This document shows positions 11,371-21,722 of a stretch of DNA of 64,000 nt, piece after piece. Under the pieces are notes generated by a model that saw nothing but the letters and a program-made list of their open reading frames with translations, did not search any database and was not told the origin of the DNA. The DNA comes from Acanthornis magna (taxonomy: Eukaryota > Chordata > Aves > Passeriformes > Acanthizidae), in contig JAWUZG010000013.1 in assembly GCA_036785705.1 (NCBI GenBank), positions 22,479,501 through 22,543,500 on the forward strand. Direction: 5' to 3'. Numbering within the stretch: position 1 is the stretch's first letter; each line of letters opens with the position of its first letter. A program made the translations under genes and the position numbers.

Positions 11371-12115
11371 ATCACTCTTCAGGTTTGGTGCTGGTGCTGA
11401 GGCTGCAGCTGAGGACAGACCTGGCTCAGCTCCTGGAACATCTCCCCATGCCCAGGGACATCCTGGACAGGTTTGATGCTCACTGAAGGCACTTCTGACA
11501 GGCTGGGGAGTGCAGAGCAGAGAAAACAATCCCTGGGTTTGGACAAGTTCCCATGGCAGGGCTGGGTGAGGACAGGAGGGCTGGAACTGAAAAGGAAAAG
11601 CAACTGTAGGACAAAAGTGGGACTTTCTTCATGCTTTGAGCATGGTCACGGCAGCAGGGCCGGAGAATGTTCCTGCTTGAAAAGCCTCCACACATCCCAC
11701 ACCTTCATTAGGGCTGCTATTAATGGGACCTGAGGGCCCACTTCAACTTTCAGCCATTTCAGACACAAATAATAGAAAACGTCCAACTCAAAAGGATAAT
11801 CTCCTGTCAGAAAGAGAACAGCAGGCACAGTGAACATTTGAAAAGCTTTGGAGATATAAAGATTTATTGTATTTCCCAACAAGCCAGAAGCTTTGATTAA
11901 AGGTTAAAAATAGAAAATAGGGATGGAATTAAGTTGTAAAAAATCCCCCTCAAAAAATAATTTTTATACTGTTGCTATGGTTCAAAATGTTTTCATGGCA
12001 AGGCTCATTTTTCCTATTAAAATTTATCAGAATTCATTTTAAAATAAAGTCATTTAAATTATTTTCCAGATCCAGGACAGAACTTGCAAAAAACAGGAGG
12101 GTTTTGTAATGCTAC
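11371..12115. other. non-repetitive DNA, no gene seen
   Basis: GC-rich to about 11700 and then strongly AT-rich (11850-12060). Nothing recognisable as gene or repeat. Confidence 0.55.
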
Positions 12116-12248
12116 ATAGAATCACCAAATAATAGAAGGGCCTGGGTGGGAAGGGACTTAAAGCTCATCCAGCTCCACCCCTGCCATGGCAGGGACACCT
12201 TCCACTGTCCCAGGCTGCTCCAAGCCCCAGTGTCCACCCTGGAGGTTT
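12116..12248 (-). mobile_element. CR1 LINE fragment, 3' end
   Basis: CATAGAATCACCAAATAATAG marks the 3' end, then GGTGGGAAGGGACTTAAAGC, CCTGCCATGGCAGGGACACC and CAGGCTGCTCCAAGCCCCAG. The copy is cut after GTCCACCCTGGAGG. Only about 130 bp, minus strand. Confidence 0.86.
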
Positions 12249-13379
12249 AGGAAAGCCATCCCTGAGAGAAGATCTGTGTAACTCTTCCTGCTTCGGGAGT
12301 GATCCTACAAGCACAGCACCTCCATTTCCACTACGTTTTCCACTCATTTTTCATTAGTGTTGGCTGGATGCCAGCTCCTGTGGATTTGCAGATTTGCAAT
12401 AATTGGAAATGTGATTCTGGAAGTGATAGGACTTCCAACCCACGGGCCTTGCCTAAGCACACCCGTGCGTAGATTGTGCTCTCGCTTGGGTTAATCAAAT
12501 GACTCAATGCTGCTATTCACCAGGAGAATTGGAGGTGTTATCTTTCCTCAGCACAGAGGATGTTCAACACCATCCTTAAACAACAGAGGCAAAGAAACCA
12601 CAGAGTTAAAGAAACAGGAGATACTTGGCAGGGCTGAACTTGTCCTCCAGAGAAGATAAATCAGTGTCTTCTCACAGGGTCCCAGAGGCCACCACCCTCC
12701 CCCAGTTGGTTCCCTCCCCTCTCACCTCTGCTCTCTGTCCATGTTTGGCTGTTGAATTCCCACGGACACCAGGTCGATCCTTGTCCCTACCAGCCCAGGA
12801 GCTGAAAGCTGCTGCAGATGCCACCACTGCAGAATGGATGCTCCAGGGCTGCAGTACTTCCCCTTGCCTGAGCGCTGCTCCCGGGGAGATGTTGGGAGCC
12901 AAGAAAGGGAGGTCAGACAGGTGGGAATAATCCTGCTCCATGGGGTTCAAATCCTTTGGGGGCCATTCAACACAAGTAATTTCTTCTTCCTTAAAATAAA
13001 ATAAATAATGGATTGCACCATGCCCAACACAACCTCGCCCCCTCCACGGAGTCTCTGCAGCAGCACAGGGGGCTGGCCCACTGGCCCCTTCCACCCCCAC
13101 CAGTCTGCCCCTGACTGGTCACTCAGCAGGGTCAGCGATGGATACTTTGCAGCCCCTCAGGGTTTGGGTGTATTTTCCAGGTCCCACCTTTTACCTCCAC
13201 CACAGAACTACTATTGGAAAGTCCCAGGCTGTTGGAACATCTCTGCTCTCTCTCTGATCCCACAGAACAAACCAGGACAGAGCCACCCCAGCAGAGAGAC
13301 ACCAGCAGCTACAACTGCTGTAACATAGAATTTAATATTTTAATCTAAGGAAAACTTTGCTCAGCCTTTAACTGTGGTA
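12249..13379. other. non-repetitive DNA, no gene seen
   Basis: Unique sequence. The frame of 142 codons at 12672-13100 (minus) and of 106 codons at 13008-13328 (plus) lack recognisable domains. Confidence 0.55.
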
Positions 13380-13503
13380 AGGGAAGAAATTCCTCCCTGT
13401 GAGGGTGGGGAGGCCCTGGCACAGGTGCCCAGAGCAGCTGTGGCTGCCCCTGGATCCCTGGCAGTGTCCAAGGCCAGGTTGGACACTGGGGCTTGGATCA
13501 ACC
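13380..13503 (+). mobile_element. CR1 LINE fragment, internal part of 3' region
   Basis: Plus-strand words GAGGGTGGGGAGGCCCTGGC, AGAGCAGCTGTGGCTGCCCC, TGGATCCCTGGCAGTGTCC and GGACACTGGGGCTTGGATC occur in order. The copy stops before CAGTGGGAGGTGTCCC and abuts a different CR1 fragment head to tail at about 13504. Confidence 0.86.
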
Positions 13504-13623
13504 TCTACTCCCAGGGAACAAAGGATAGGACAAGTGAAAATTACCTCAAGCTGTCCTGGGGAGGTCCACGTTGGATGTAAGGAAGGATTTCTTCACAGAA
13601 AGAGTGACCAAGCCTTAGCAGGA
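13504..13623 (+). mobile_element. CR1 LINE copy, left part, interrupted by an LTR-like insertion
   Basis: ACTCCCAGGGAACAAAGG, CTCAAGCTGTCCTGGGGAGG, TTGGATGTAAGGAAGGATTT and TCACAGAAAGAGTGACCAAG are the CR1 segment just upstream of the 3' region. The copy stops at 13623. The logical continuation (GGGGCTGCCCGGGG, then CCATCCCTGGAGGTGTTCAC) resumes only after 15125. Confidence 0.8.
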
Positions 13624-13981
13624 TGTCTCGGTTCAAAAGACAGGTGCCTGCTAGGGAAGGTGGGAACCTCCCTTAGAACACAGACTGTGAACCCGCCCTC
13701 CCTCTGAATTGTTATAACTTTGAAATCAAGGGCTGTCAGGCAAAGATATGGGAAAAGGAATAACAGTTCTCTACTAATATCTATAATGAGGCAAACAATC
13801 AATAACAACGATAGTAACAGCAAACAAAACCAACCCCGGTGGCAGATGTCCCTGGGCTGCCAGGCACTGTCCCTTTGGTGCAGTCCTGGTCACAGCCAGC
13901 AGGGGCGCTGTTGGCTCCTGGCCAGGCAGGGCAGGTGCAGTGACTGCCATGGAGCTGCAGGGGGCGCTGTGGGGCGAGGGC

Positions 13982-14093
13982 AGGTGTGTGTCACATGGTC
14001 AGGTGTGTGTCACATGGTCAGGTGAGTGTCACATGGTCAGGTGAGTGTCACATGGTCAGGTGAGTGTCACATGGTCAGGTGAGTGTCACATGG
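13982..14093. repeat. 19-bp minisatellite, 6 copies, inside the LTR-like element
   Basis: The unit GTGAGTGTCACATGGTCAG recurs every 19 bp. The first two copies read GTGTGTGTCACATGGTCAG. The array ends at TGTCACATGGGTGATGG. Confidence 0.93.
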
Positions 14094-14103
14094 GTGATGG
14101 GGG

Positions 14104-14165
14104 AGGGGCTGGGCAGGGATGGTGTGAGCAGGACAGGCTGGGCAGGGATGGCATGGGCAGGGAGC
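14104..14165. repeat. two diverged copies of the 29-bp unit
   Basis: GGCTGGGCAGGGATGGTGTG, AGCAGGAC, GGCTGGGCAGGGATGGCATG: the same unit as the larger array at 14388-14691. It represents the equivalent position in the first half of an older duplication. Confidence 0.8.
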
Positions 14166-14238
14166 TGGAGCAGCAGGATGGAGTCACCCAGGCCAGCCAG
14201 TAAAAAGGTGGCAGGTCACTCACGTGTCGTGCACACGT

Positions 14239-14293
14239 AACATGCGTGCCACATGCGTGCCACATGCGTGCCACATGCGTGCCACATGCGTGT
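14239..14293. repeat. 11-bp minisatellite, 5 copies
   Basis: The unit ACATGCGTGCC is tandemly repeated. Each unit carries a CpG and an ATGCGTG core. The last copy changes to ACATGCGTGTCC. Confidence 0.92.
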
Positions 14294-14387
14294 CCTGGCC
14301 GGGCAGGGCAGATGACATGACTCCCGCCCAGCTGTAGAGGGGGTGCTCTGGGGCAAGGCCAGGTCTGTCTCATGTGCGTAATGGCAG

Positions 14388-14691
14388 ACGGGCTGGGCAG
14401 GGATGGTGTGAGCAGGACAGGCTGGGCAGGGATGGCACAGCAGGATGGGCTGGGCAGGGATGGCACAGCAGGACGGGCTGGGCAGGGATGGCGTAAGCAG
14501 GACAGGCCAGGCAGGGATGGTGTGAGCAGGACGGGCTGGGCAGGGATGGCATGAGCAGGACGGGCTGGGCAGGGATGGCGTGAGCAGGACGGGGCTGGGC
14601 AGGGATGGCGTGAGCAGGACAGGCTGGGCAGGGATGGCGTGAGCAGGACGGGCTGGGCAGGGATGGCGTGAGCAGGACGGGCTGGGCAGGG
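14388..14691. repeat. 29-bp minisatellite, about 11 copies
   Basis: The unit is GGGCTGGGCAGGGATGGCGT plus GAGCAGGAC. Variants read GGCACAGCAGGA in place of GGCGTGAGCAGGA, shortening the unit to about 26-27 bp. It is open in several minus-strand frames, giving spurious proline/serine-rich proteins of up to 176 codons. Confidence 0.93.
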
Positions 14692-15125
14692 AGCTCAGAG
14701 CAGGGAGCTGGAGCAGCAGGGTGGGCTCACCCGGGCTAGCCAGCAAAAAGGTGGCAGAAACTCTGCACTTGTGACAGGCAGGGCGCGGGGTGGCAGCAGC
14801 CAGGTGCCCTCCACAGCAGCTGCAGCGCAGCTGGGAAATGCACCCTCCAGGAGGGGAGAAGGGGGTTGGAATCCTGTTCCCCTTTTCCCAAACAAAAGCT
14901 CACCCACCAGGTAGAGAAAGCAGTGCAGAGCCGGGTCCTCTCTCCGCAGTCGCAGCCAAAAGCTGATAGCAGCTCCACTCGCTCTTGCCTCTCCCCAGTT
15001 TGGGCAGCAAGTGCCGGTATCGATGGCCAGATCTCTTCTCCCCTCACCACACACCAGCCAAAACCTTGTCTCCTACAAAAGAGTAAATGGTCATTAAATA
15101 CCTGTTCATTGGTTACCTAGCAACA

Positions 15126-15318
15126 GCATGGGGAAGAATTCCGCCCCCCCAACCTTCAACACAGGGGCTGCCCGGGGTGCTGCTGGAGTCCCCATCCCTG
15201 GAGGTGTTCACAGTGGGACTCTGATGGGGGGTAGTGGGCATGCTGGGATTGGCTTGAAGGTTGAACTCCATGATGGAGGCATTTTCCAAGCCTGACAATT
15301 CCATGACTCTATGAATCC
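15126..15318 (+). mobile_element. CR1 LINE copy, right part with 3' end
   Basis: Resumes the interrupted CR1: GGGGCTGCCCGGGGTGCTGC, TGGAGTCCCCATCCCTGG, CTTGAAGGTTGAACTCCATG and the 3' end CCATGACTCTATGAATC. A stretch of about 30 bp just right of the junction (AAGAATTCCGCCCCCCC and following) is not clearly CR1. Confidence 0.8.
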
Positions 15319-18300
15319 CTGCCCAGTCTTTTCTGAGGGTTTGGGGTGCTGAAGCCAACACTCAAACCCTGTTTGTGTGCACAACACCACTCAGGACAGG
15401 CCCTTCCTGTGCACATCTCAGCCGCTGGACACGAGCCCATTTCCCTGTGATCCCAGAATAAATGGGGATCATCCCGTGGATGGCCCCCGGGCAGCGCTGG
15501 AGCGAGGAGCTGGGGCTGCATCCAGGGGAGGTGCGGAGGGCACACGTCCTTGTGCTCGCAGAGAACATTGCTCACCAAAGCTGCTAACACAGCCTGTTTT
15601 CTGCTCAAGCGAGCAACATATCCTCACAGGAGAAGTTGGTTAGCTTGAAAATAGCAAATTTTTATGCATGATGTAATTCACTGGAAGCTTCACCGAGCTG
15701 GAATATCCTGACCTTTTGATCTTTGGCAAACAAATGAGCAGCCCCGAGGAAGCTTGGAGTCCTGTACCCTCAGTGCAGGACAGGGCACCAGAAGGGGCTG
15801 AGGAGATAAAGCATTTTTTTTTCATTATTTTCACTTTAAGGAACCAAGACTTGGGGGAAAAAACAGGTAATAACATATTTTAAGTGTTGGTCAAAAAACC
15901 ATTTAAAATATATTTGTGCAAATGTTTCAAGAGGTTTCTATGCAAGGCAGGAAATTCCACATGAACTTTGTTCAGCTATTAATTAAGACTGGAGGGAGGG
16001 GGAGAGGGGTTTTTTAGCCATCACATCTGCTTTCATCAGCCATCTAGGAAAGGTAATTCTGCTTTCAGAGTGATGCTGGGCGAGGATCTCTCTTCGTCCC
16101 AGGAGACTTCCTTGGAGAAGGAGTTGTGTAAGTGCTCCTGCCTCCCCTCCAGACCTATCTATTTCAAGCTTCAAATCCAACATCTAATACTGATTGGTCC
16201 CTATTTTCTTCTCATGTATTTGAATTTGTTCCAGATATAAAAGGAAATTAAAAAAGAATCTCTTTCTGTCTAGTCAGATCTAAGAAGTACCTGAAACAAA
16301 ACTCTGGTTGTGTCTGCAAGACTGAGGGCTGTATTTTGAAGTGGGAACTGTTGGGAAAGCCATTATCCTGAACCCAAACCCCATACCCATTGGGATCACT
16401 CACTGCTGTCACACTGACACTGGCACACAGTGAAACCTGAGACAGGAATTCAAACTTCAAGCCTGGAAAAGGAATTCATGCTTTCAAAAAGTCCCAGGAA
16501 GCAGCTCACCCTCAAATAAGTAACAAATATCAGCTTTTCTCCCAGCCGAGGCTCCCAGCAAAGGCTTTGTGGATCAGACCTACCCAGGGATGGAAGAAAG
16601 GCCCAAAGCAGTGCTGGGGTGATGCACAAGTCAGCAGATGAGCAGTGTGGGAGGCGCAGGCTCACCCCAGATCTGGAGACCATCAGGCAATCACCAGAGT
16701 CACACATCCTTTCCACTGGACACCATGTCCTCCCCAGCATGGAAAATCCAAGTTACTGAGACACCTCACCATACTCCCTGGAAAAGGAAAAGCAAAATGG
16801 GAATATGGAATCAGCCTTTTGTGAATGCTGCTGTCCCACCATGGCTCTGGCAATCAAACCTGGGGAAAGAATTTCCTCCACAGATGTGGATGGACCAAGA
16901 AAAAGGAGGGATGAAGGAAAAAAGAAACAGATTGAGACAATAAGAGAAGAAATCACAGGGAAAGCAAATACACATGAGAATTTTCTCTCCTTCTGATGAT
17001 CATCCTCCCTTCCCCCACCCTGCCTTAGGAATACACACACAGATCCTTTAAAAATCAACCAAGGCACTTGGGTTCTTATTACTGAATTCTTCTTATGGTT
17101 ATTTAAGTTACAAACAGGGCTACTGATTCTAAACCTGAAGTGCTAAAATTATTCCAAGTAATGCATGTCCAGCTTTGAAATCCTGAAGTTAATTTTAAAC
17201 ATCGCTTTCAGAAATAGGCTGCCTTGTCCTGACAGATCTATGTGGGCCATATTGTGAAGAGAACTATCAATATTTTAATAAATTTTACATGCAAGCAAAC
17301 TAAAATTATCTTTATATCGATTCAGCAGCAACTGCTCCAGTAGGGGCTGGATGAAATGGCCAATAAATTGACAAATCTACAAAACAGAATGGGAGAAACA
17401 TAAAAAATGGAAAGCTGGCTGTTCCCTGCCATCTCCCATCTCCCATTTGTGCACTCAGGCTCTCTGAGGGCAGCAGGAGCCGTGGTTGTTTTGCAGCCCC
17501 AGCCCTGCCCTGGCTCCAGGTGCTCCCACGAGCTCAGCTCTGCCCCAGGATCTGCTCCTTCCCAGAAAGGCTCTGCTGGCTCCCACCACCCAGCAGCCCC
17601 AGGGACTGCCCCTCCGAGGGCAGGGAGCAGCTCTGCCCCATCAATGTTTGCTGTTCTCTCTCAGAGTGGACTCTCTCCGGGCTGCTCTGCTGGCGCTGGG
17701 GCTGTGCCGCTCCTGCACTTGTGGGGATGTCACCCTCGCGTTCCTGCACAGCGGCAGGGGAGGAATGAAGCAAATATTCACCGATTTGTACAGGTCTGCG
17801 AGACTGGAATTTCCCCAGGCTTTAACCCTGCACAGTTCAGTAATGGCAGAGCTGGAAATGACCCAGCAGAGCCTCGTCTCTGCTCTGCTCTGCACAGATG
17901 TAGCTCAGTACTGGAGCTGTGCCCCCGCAGCCCAGAGCTGCGGCCACAGCCTCTCCTCCTCCCCTTCCACTGAAGGAGGTGCCAGGCTGGCGCTGGGCAC
18001 TGTCCTTGCAGCCCAGGCGTGACAGGACCTGGGGCAGGATTTTGGGGACAACCATGAACCTGCCACCTCCAGCTGGCAGGGGACACATCGGGGGAAAGGA
18101 TGAGCTGCTCCTACCTGAGCTCACACCCCCAATCTTCAGCTTCTTCTTCGGGAGGGCTCCACTCCAGATCTTCAGCTTTCAAGGCCAGCCACAGAAATGT
18201 CCTGGAGAAATCTCCCCTGAGACCAAACAGTTCAGTTTTGCCTTAAAAATAAGCAACAAGCCCTTATTCAGTGTAAGGTGCCACTGTGAGTAGGAGCCCA

Positions 18301-18412
18301 GGCTCCCCCAGCCCTGCTGGGCACCCAGAGCAGGCACAGGCAGGGAAAGAGACCCATGAGACTGAAAATACTGCTTTAAACAGCAGGTTTCTAATTCTTC
18401 ATTAGAACTCAT
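15319..18412. other. 3.1 kb of unique DNA, no gene seen
   Basis: Mostly AT-rich (15640-16260, 17040-17400), with a GC-rich stretch at 17440-18180 that gives overlapping open frames of 178 and 188 codons without recognisable domains. No repeat family recognised. Confidence 0.55.
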
Positions 18413-18718
18413 GGACTCACAGAATCCAGGACTGGTTTGGGTGGGAAGGGACCCCAAAGCCACCCAGTGCCACCCCTGCCATGGCAGGGACACCTCCCAC
18501 TGTCCCAGGCTGCTCCAAGCCCCAATGTCCAGCCTGGCCTGGGACACTGCCAGGGATCCAGGGGCAGCCACAGCTGCTCTGGGGCCTCCCCATCCTCCCA
18601 AGAAAGAATTCCCAAGATCCCATCCAGCCCTGCCCTCTGCCATGGGAAGCCATTCCCTGTGTCCTGTCCCTCCATCCCTTGTCCCCAGTCCCTCGCCAGC
18701 TCTCCTGGAGCTCCTTAA
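18413..18718 (-). mobile_element. CR1 LINE fragment, long 3' region
   Basis: The 3' end is ACTCACAGAATCCAGGACTGG, followed by GTGGGAAGGGACCCCAAAGC, TGCCATGGCAGGGACACC and GGGATCCAGGGGCAGCCACAG. The upstream part is TGCCATGGGAAGCCATTCCC and CCTTGTCCCCAGTCCCTCG. It is one of the best-preserved minus-strand copies. A gap of about 20 bases removes GCACCTGTGCCAGGGC between GCTGCTCTGGG and CCTCCCCATCC. Confidence 0.9.
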
Positions 18719-19529
18719 AACACACCTTTGATCAACAAATCTCTCCATGATAGTACTCCAAAATATCTCTGGCTCCCTGAAATCTGAGCTTCATGGAGAG
18801 CAGACACCGCTGCTGCAACCTGCAAAAAGTTAATTTTTTCATGCTGTTGCCTCTTCCGTTCTCCAGCCTTATCTCTATTCCTAATTAAGCCAACTTGAGA
18901 GTAATCTAGAAACACAAAGAGAAGCAGCTGAATTTGGAGACATTAAGGAAGCTTTAAATGTCCTGCTTTTTGCCTTAAAACTGAATTCAGGTGAGGAAGA
19001 AGTAAATAAGTAGAATATTTTAATCCTCCTCTATTAACCACAATTACAACACTGCAAAGCACATTAATTTCCTGCATCTAAGTCTTCTATAGCAACAGTT
19101 TGCTGAAAGAGTTTGATTTTATTATATTATGCCAATACAACCCTGGTAGAAATTTCAATTTTTTAGACAGAAAGATGTGCAAAAATTACATTAACAAAAA
19201 GCATAAAGAAATGGAAACGCTCAATGCCTCTAATTTATGCCATTTTTCTGCGGGTTTTTTTTTAAACCTCTTTCTTCCAGCAGCTTGATGCAGCCTCCTT
19301 AATGCAGTTTGATTTCCAAGGGAAGCAGCTGAATGGAGGGAAAGGAAATCCAGGAGGGAGCAGCAGCTTCCCTCCCACTCCTCCTCCCGCACAGCACAGG
19401 GAGGCTGCAGGAGCACATCCCAGGACAGGGGGACACTGCGGAAGTGACCACAGCCGCACCCATGAGGGGTGGGTGGATCCAGGGCTCACACCTGGGTGGG
19501 TTCCTGAGGGGCTTTGTCCACCTGGACAG
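18719..19529. other. non-repetitive DNA, no gene seen
   Basis: AT-rich unique sequence to about 19310, then a GC-rich transition into the CR1 copy. Nothing identifiable. Confidence 0.5.
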
Positions 19530-20047
19530 CTCTGTCCTGGTTCTGCCTCCAGCTCTGGAGCCCCAAACACAAGAAGGACCTGGAGCTGCTGGAGAGAGTC
19601 AAGAGGGGACCACGGAGATGATCCCAGGGCTGGAGCTGCTCTAGAGCCAGGCTGGGAGAGCTGGGGGTGCTCACCTGGACAAGAGAAGGCTCCAGGGAGA
19701 GCTCAGAGCTCCTGGCAGGGCCTGAAGGGCTCCAGGAGAGCTGCAGAGGGACTGGGGACAAGGGATGGAGGGACAGGACACAGGGAATGGCTTCCCATGG
19801 CAGAGGGCAGGGACAGATGGGATCTTGGGAATTAGGAATTGTTCCTGGGAGGGTGGGCAGGCCCTGGCACAGGTGCCCAGAGCAGCTGTGGCTGCCCCTG
19901 GATCCCTGGCAGTGTCCAAGGCCAGGCTGGACATTGGGGCTTGGAGCAGCCTGGGACAGTGGGAGGTGTCCCTGCCGTGGCAGGGGTGGCACTGGGTGGC
20001 TTTGGGGTCCTTTCCCACCCAAACCTTCTGGGAGTCTGTGATTCTCT
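19530..20047 (+). mobile_element. CR1 LINE copy, longest in the window (about 520 bp)
   Basis: Plus strand. It starts in the end of the coding part (CCAGCTCTGGAGCCCC, AAGAAGGACCTGGAGCTGCT), then AAGAGAAGGCTCCAGGGAGA, GACAAGGGATGGAGGGACAG, TGGCTTCCCATGGCAG and GAGGGTGGGCAGGCCCTGGC. The remaining 3' region runs to the end CTGGGAGTCTGTGATTCTC. The reverse-transcriptase domain is not included, so this is a dead 5'-truncated insertion. The 177-codon frame across it is not the CR1 protein. Confidence 0.9.
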
Positions 20048-20439
20048 TGCTTCTCTCCCCTTCTGCAGATGCTCTCTGTGACAAGAGGGACAGCAGGGAC
20101 CAGGAGAGCCCCGAGCACCCAGGGGACCAACAGAGACCTGCGGCACTCAGTGTCACCCCAACTCTGCAGATTAATTGGCAACGAGTTCTGCTTAGCCACT
20201 TCTCCTAAGATAAGTTGGAAAAAAATTCAATAAAACTTGTGTTAAGCTGATTCCACGCCGTAGTACAAACAAAGTCTGGAGCAGCCTAATCCTCTTACAC
20301 CAGGGAACAGCTCCTAAAGTCATTATTTAATAAGATTAAATACTGCAGGTCATAAAAATTAATTTATACGACTGTCATGGTTTAAAAACTGCATGTCTGC
20401 AGAGTGGGACGAATTTCTTTCCTGTGGAGAGGCAAAGGT

Positions 20440-20612
20440 GAGCACAAGCTGTGGCTGCCCCTGGATCCCTGGCAGTGTCCCAGGCCAGGCTGGACATTGG
20501 GGCTTGGAGCAGCCTGGGACAGTGGGAGGTGCCCCTGCCATGGCAGGGGTGGAATTAGATAAGTTTAAGTCTCCTCACAATCCAAATCACTGTGTGGTTC
20601 CAGGATTCTTAT
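20440..20612 (+). mobile_element. CR1 LINE fragment, 3' region
   Basis: AGCTGTGGCTGCCCCTGGAT, CCTGGCAGTGTCCCAGGCC, GGAGCAGCCTGGGACAGTGG and CTGCCATGGCAGGGGTGG occur, then a diverged tail to TCCAAATCACTGTGTGG. It lies only 390 bp after the previous plus-strand copy and lacks that copy's upstream part. Confidence 0.87.
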
Positions 20613-21357
20613 TCTGCAAGCAAAAGGGATCAGCTCTCTGATTTTCTGTGCCAAAAAGGATCCAACACCTGCCTCAGTGAGGGTGGTGTCTCCCCACCCT
20701 TCCTTCTCTGACGATGCTCCAGGAGGGAGCTGCAGTTACACGTTCAGAGCAGGTGCTCTCCGTACCCTCGATGCCACAGAAAGATAAACCAGAGGAAAAA
20801 GTTTAATCTGGAAAAATGCGCAGCACACAGGAAGGTCAAGACCTGCTGGAAACTAGAATAAAGAAAAAAACCACATCCCCAACACATTTTTGCACGTGAT
20901 ACACAGAGATAGTAATAAGTACAAAAACCTTTTTAACACCAGAAATGTTGGGAAAGGGCAAAGCCTTGTATTGAGGGCTGGAATAGGATTATAGAGGGAG
21001 CAACAGTGGGAAACTGAGAAGGAAAACCCGGGCAGCTGTGGGGAAAGGCAGACAGAAATCGCCTGTGTAGAGGTAAGGGCATGGCACACTGGGATTCCTC
21101 TCCTGGGGAATTAAGACTAAATACAGTATAAAAATACCTATCAGCAATAAGGGAGAAACTGAGACTTGCGGAAGGGTTAGGGGAGAGAAAATCTCCTAAA
21201 AATCAGAACAAATTCAGCACTGGGCCTGAGCAGTCAGTGGTTGAGGGGGTGATAAGCCCAGCTGGGGATCCTGCTCCATGTCTCTGCTCTGAGCAGAGGA
21301 TTTTCAGACTCGGCTGGAAAGCTTTCCCCACGCCTGTGCTCTGAGCAGCCTGACACG
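20613..21357. other. non-repetitive DNA, no gene seen
   Basis: Unique, AT-richer from 20790 to 21180. No gene or repeat recognised. Confidence 0.5.
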
Positions 21358-21406
21358 AACCCTAATCCCAACCTGACACCTAACCCTTATCCTAATCCCT
21401 AAAACT
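21357..21406. repeat. degenerate telomere-like stretch
   Basis: About 50 bp rich in CCTAA words: AACCCTAATCCCAACC, ACACCTAACCC, TTATCCTAATCCCTAA. It resembles the C-rich strand of TTAGGG telomere repeats with many changes. It could be an old interstitial telomeric tract or chance. Confidence 0.4.
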
Positions 21407-21524
21407 TCACCCCAGCCCCATTCCTGCCCCTGCTGCTCCCAGACTCCTTTTCCTGCAGAGCTCTCACCCACACCGAGGCAGTGCCTTGGCTGCTGGTGTG
21501 TTCCATGCCTTGGGAGCAGGGAAT

Positions 21525-21722
21525 TGTGGAGCTTGGAAAAGCTCTCTCAGGCCATCAAATCCAACCATTCCCAGCACTGCCGAGGCCAACGCTGCCTCAC
21601 GTCCCCACATGCCACATCCACATGGCTTTGAAATCCCTCCAGGGCAGGCCAAACCTTTCCATGGAGAAATAATTCCAAATCCAGACCTCTCCTGCCCCAA
21701 CTTGAGGCTGTGTCAATCCTCT
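21525..21722 (-). mobile_element. CR1 LINE fragment of the TTGGAAAAG subfamily
   Basis: GAGCTTGGAAAAGCTCTCTC, TCAAATCCAACCATTCCCAG, CACTGCCGAGGCCAACGC, CCCCACATGCCACATCCACA and GGCTTTGAAATCCCTCCAGG match the CR1 3' region of the GGTTGGAAAAGACCTC type in order. Minus strand. Confidence 0.78.

Larger units (their letters stand above)
13624..15125. mobile_element. probable LTR element (solo LTR) inserted into CR1
   Basis: The segment interrupts a CR1 copy. It begins TGTCTCGG and ends GCAACA, so it has the TG...CA termini of an LTR. The flanking bases GCAGGA (13618-13623) and GCATGG (15126-15131) agree at 4 of 6 positions, compatible with a decayed target-site duplication. The left 230 bp (TCAAAAGACAGGTGCCTGC, then AAAGATATGGGAAAAGGAAT) recall songbird endogenous-retrovirus LTRs from memory. 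I see no gag, pol or env sequence. The middle is filled with minisatellites, listed separately. Orientation is unresolved: a CCAAT-like word (ACCAATGAAC) near the right end on the minus strand hints at minus. 1.5 kb is long for an LTR, partly because of the internal repeats. Confidence 0.55.

Noticed and set aside
19302..19835. 177-codon frame over the longest CR1 copy
   Set aside because: The frame is not that of the CR1 ORF2 protein and no reverse-transcriptase motif is present. It is a chance frame in CR1 3' sequence.
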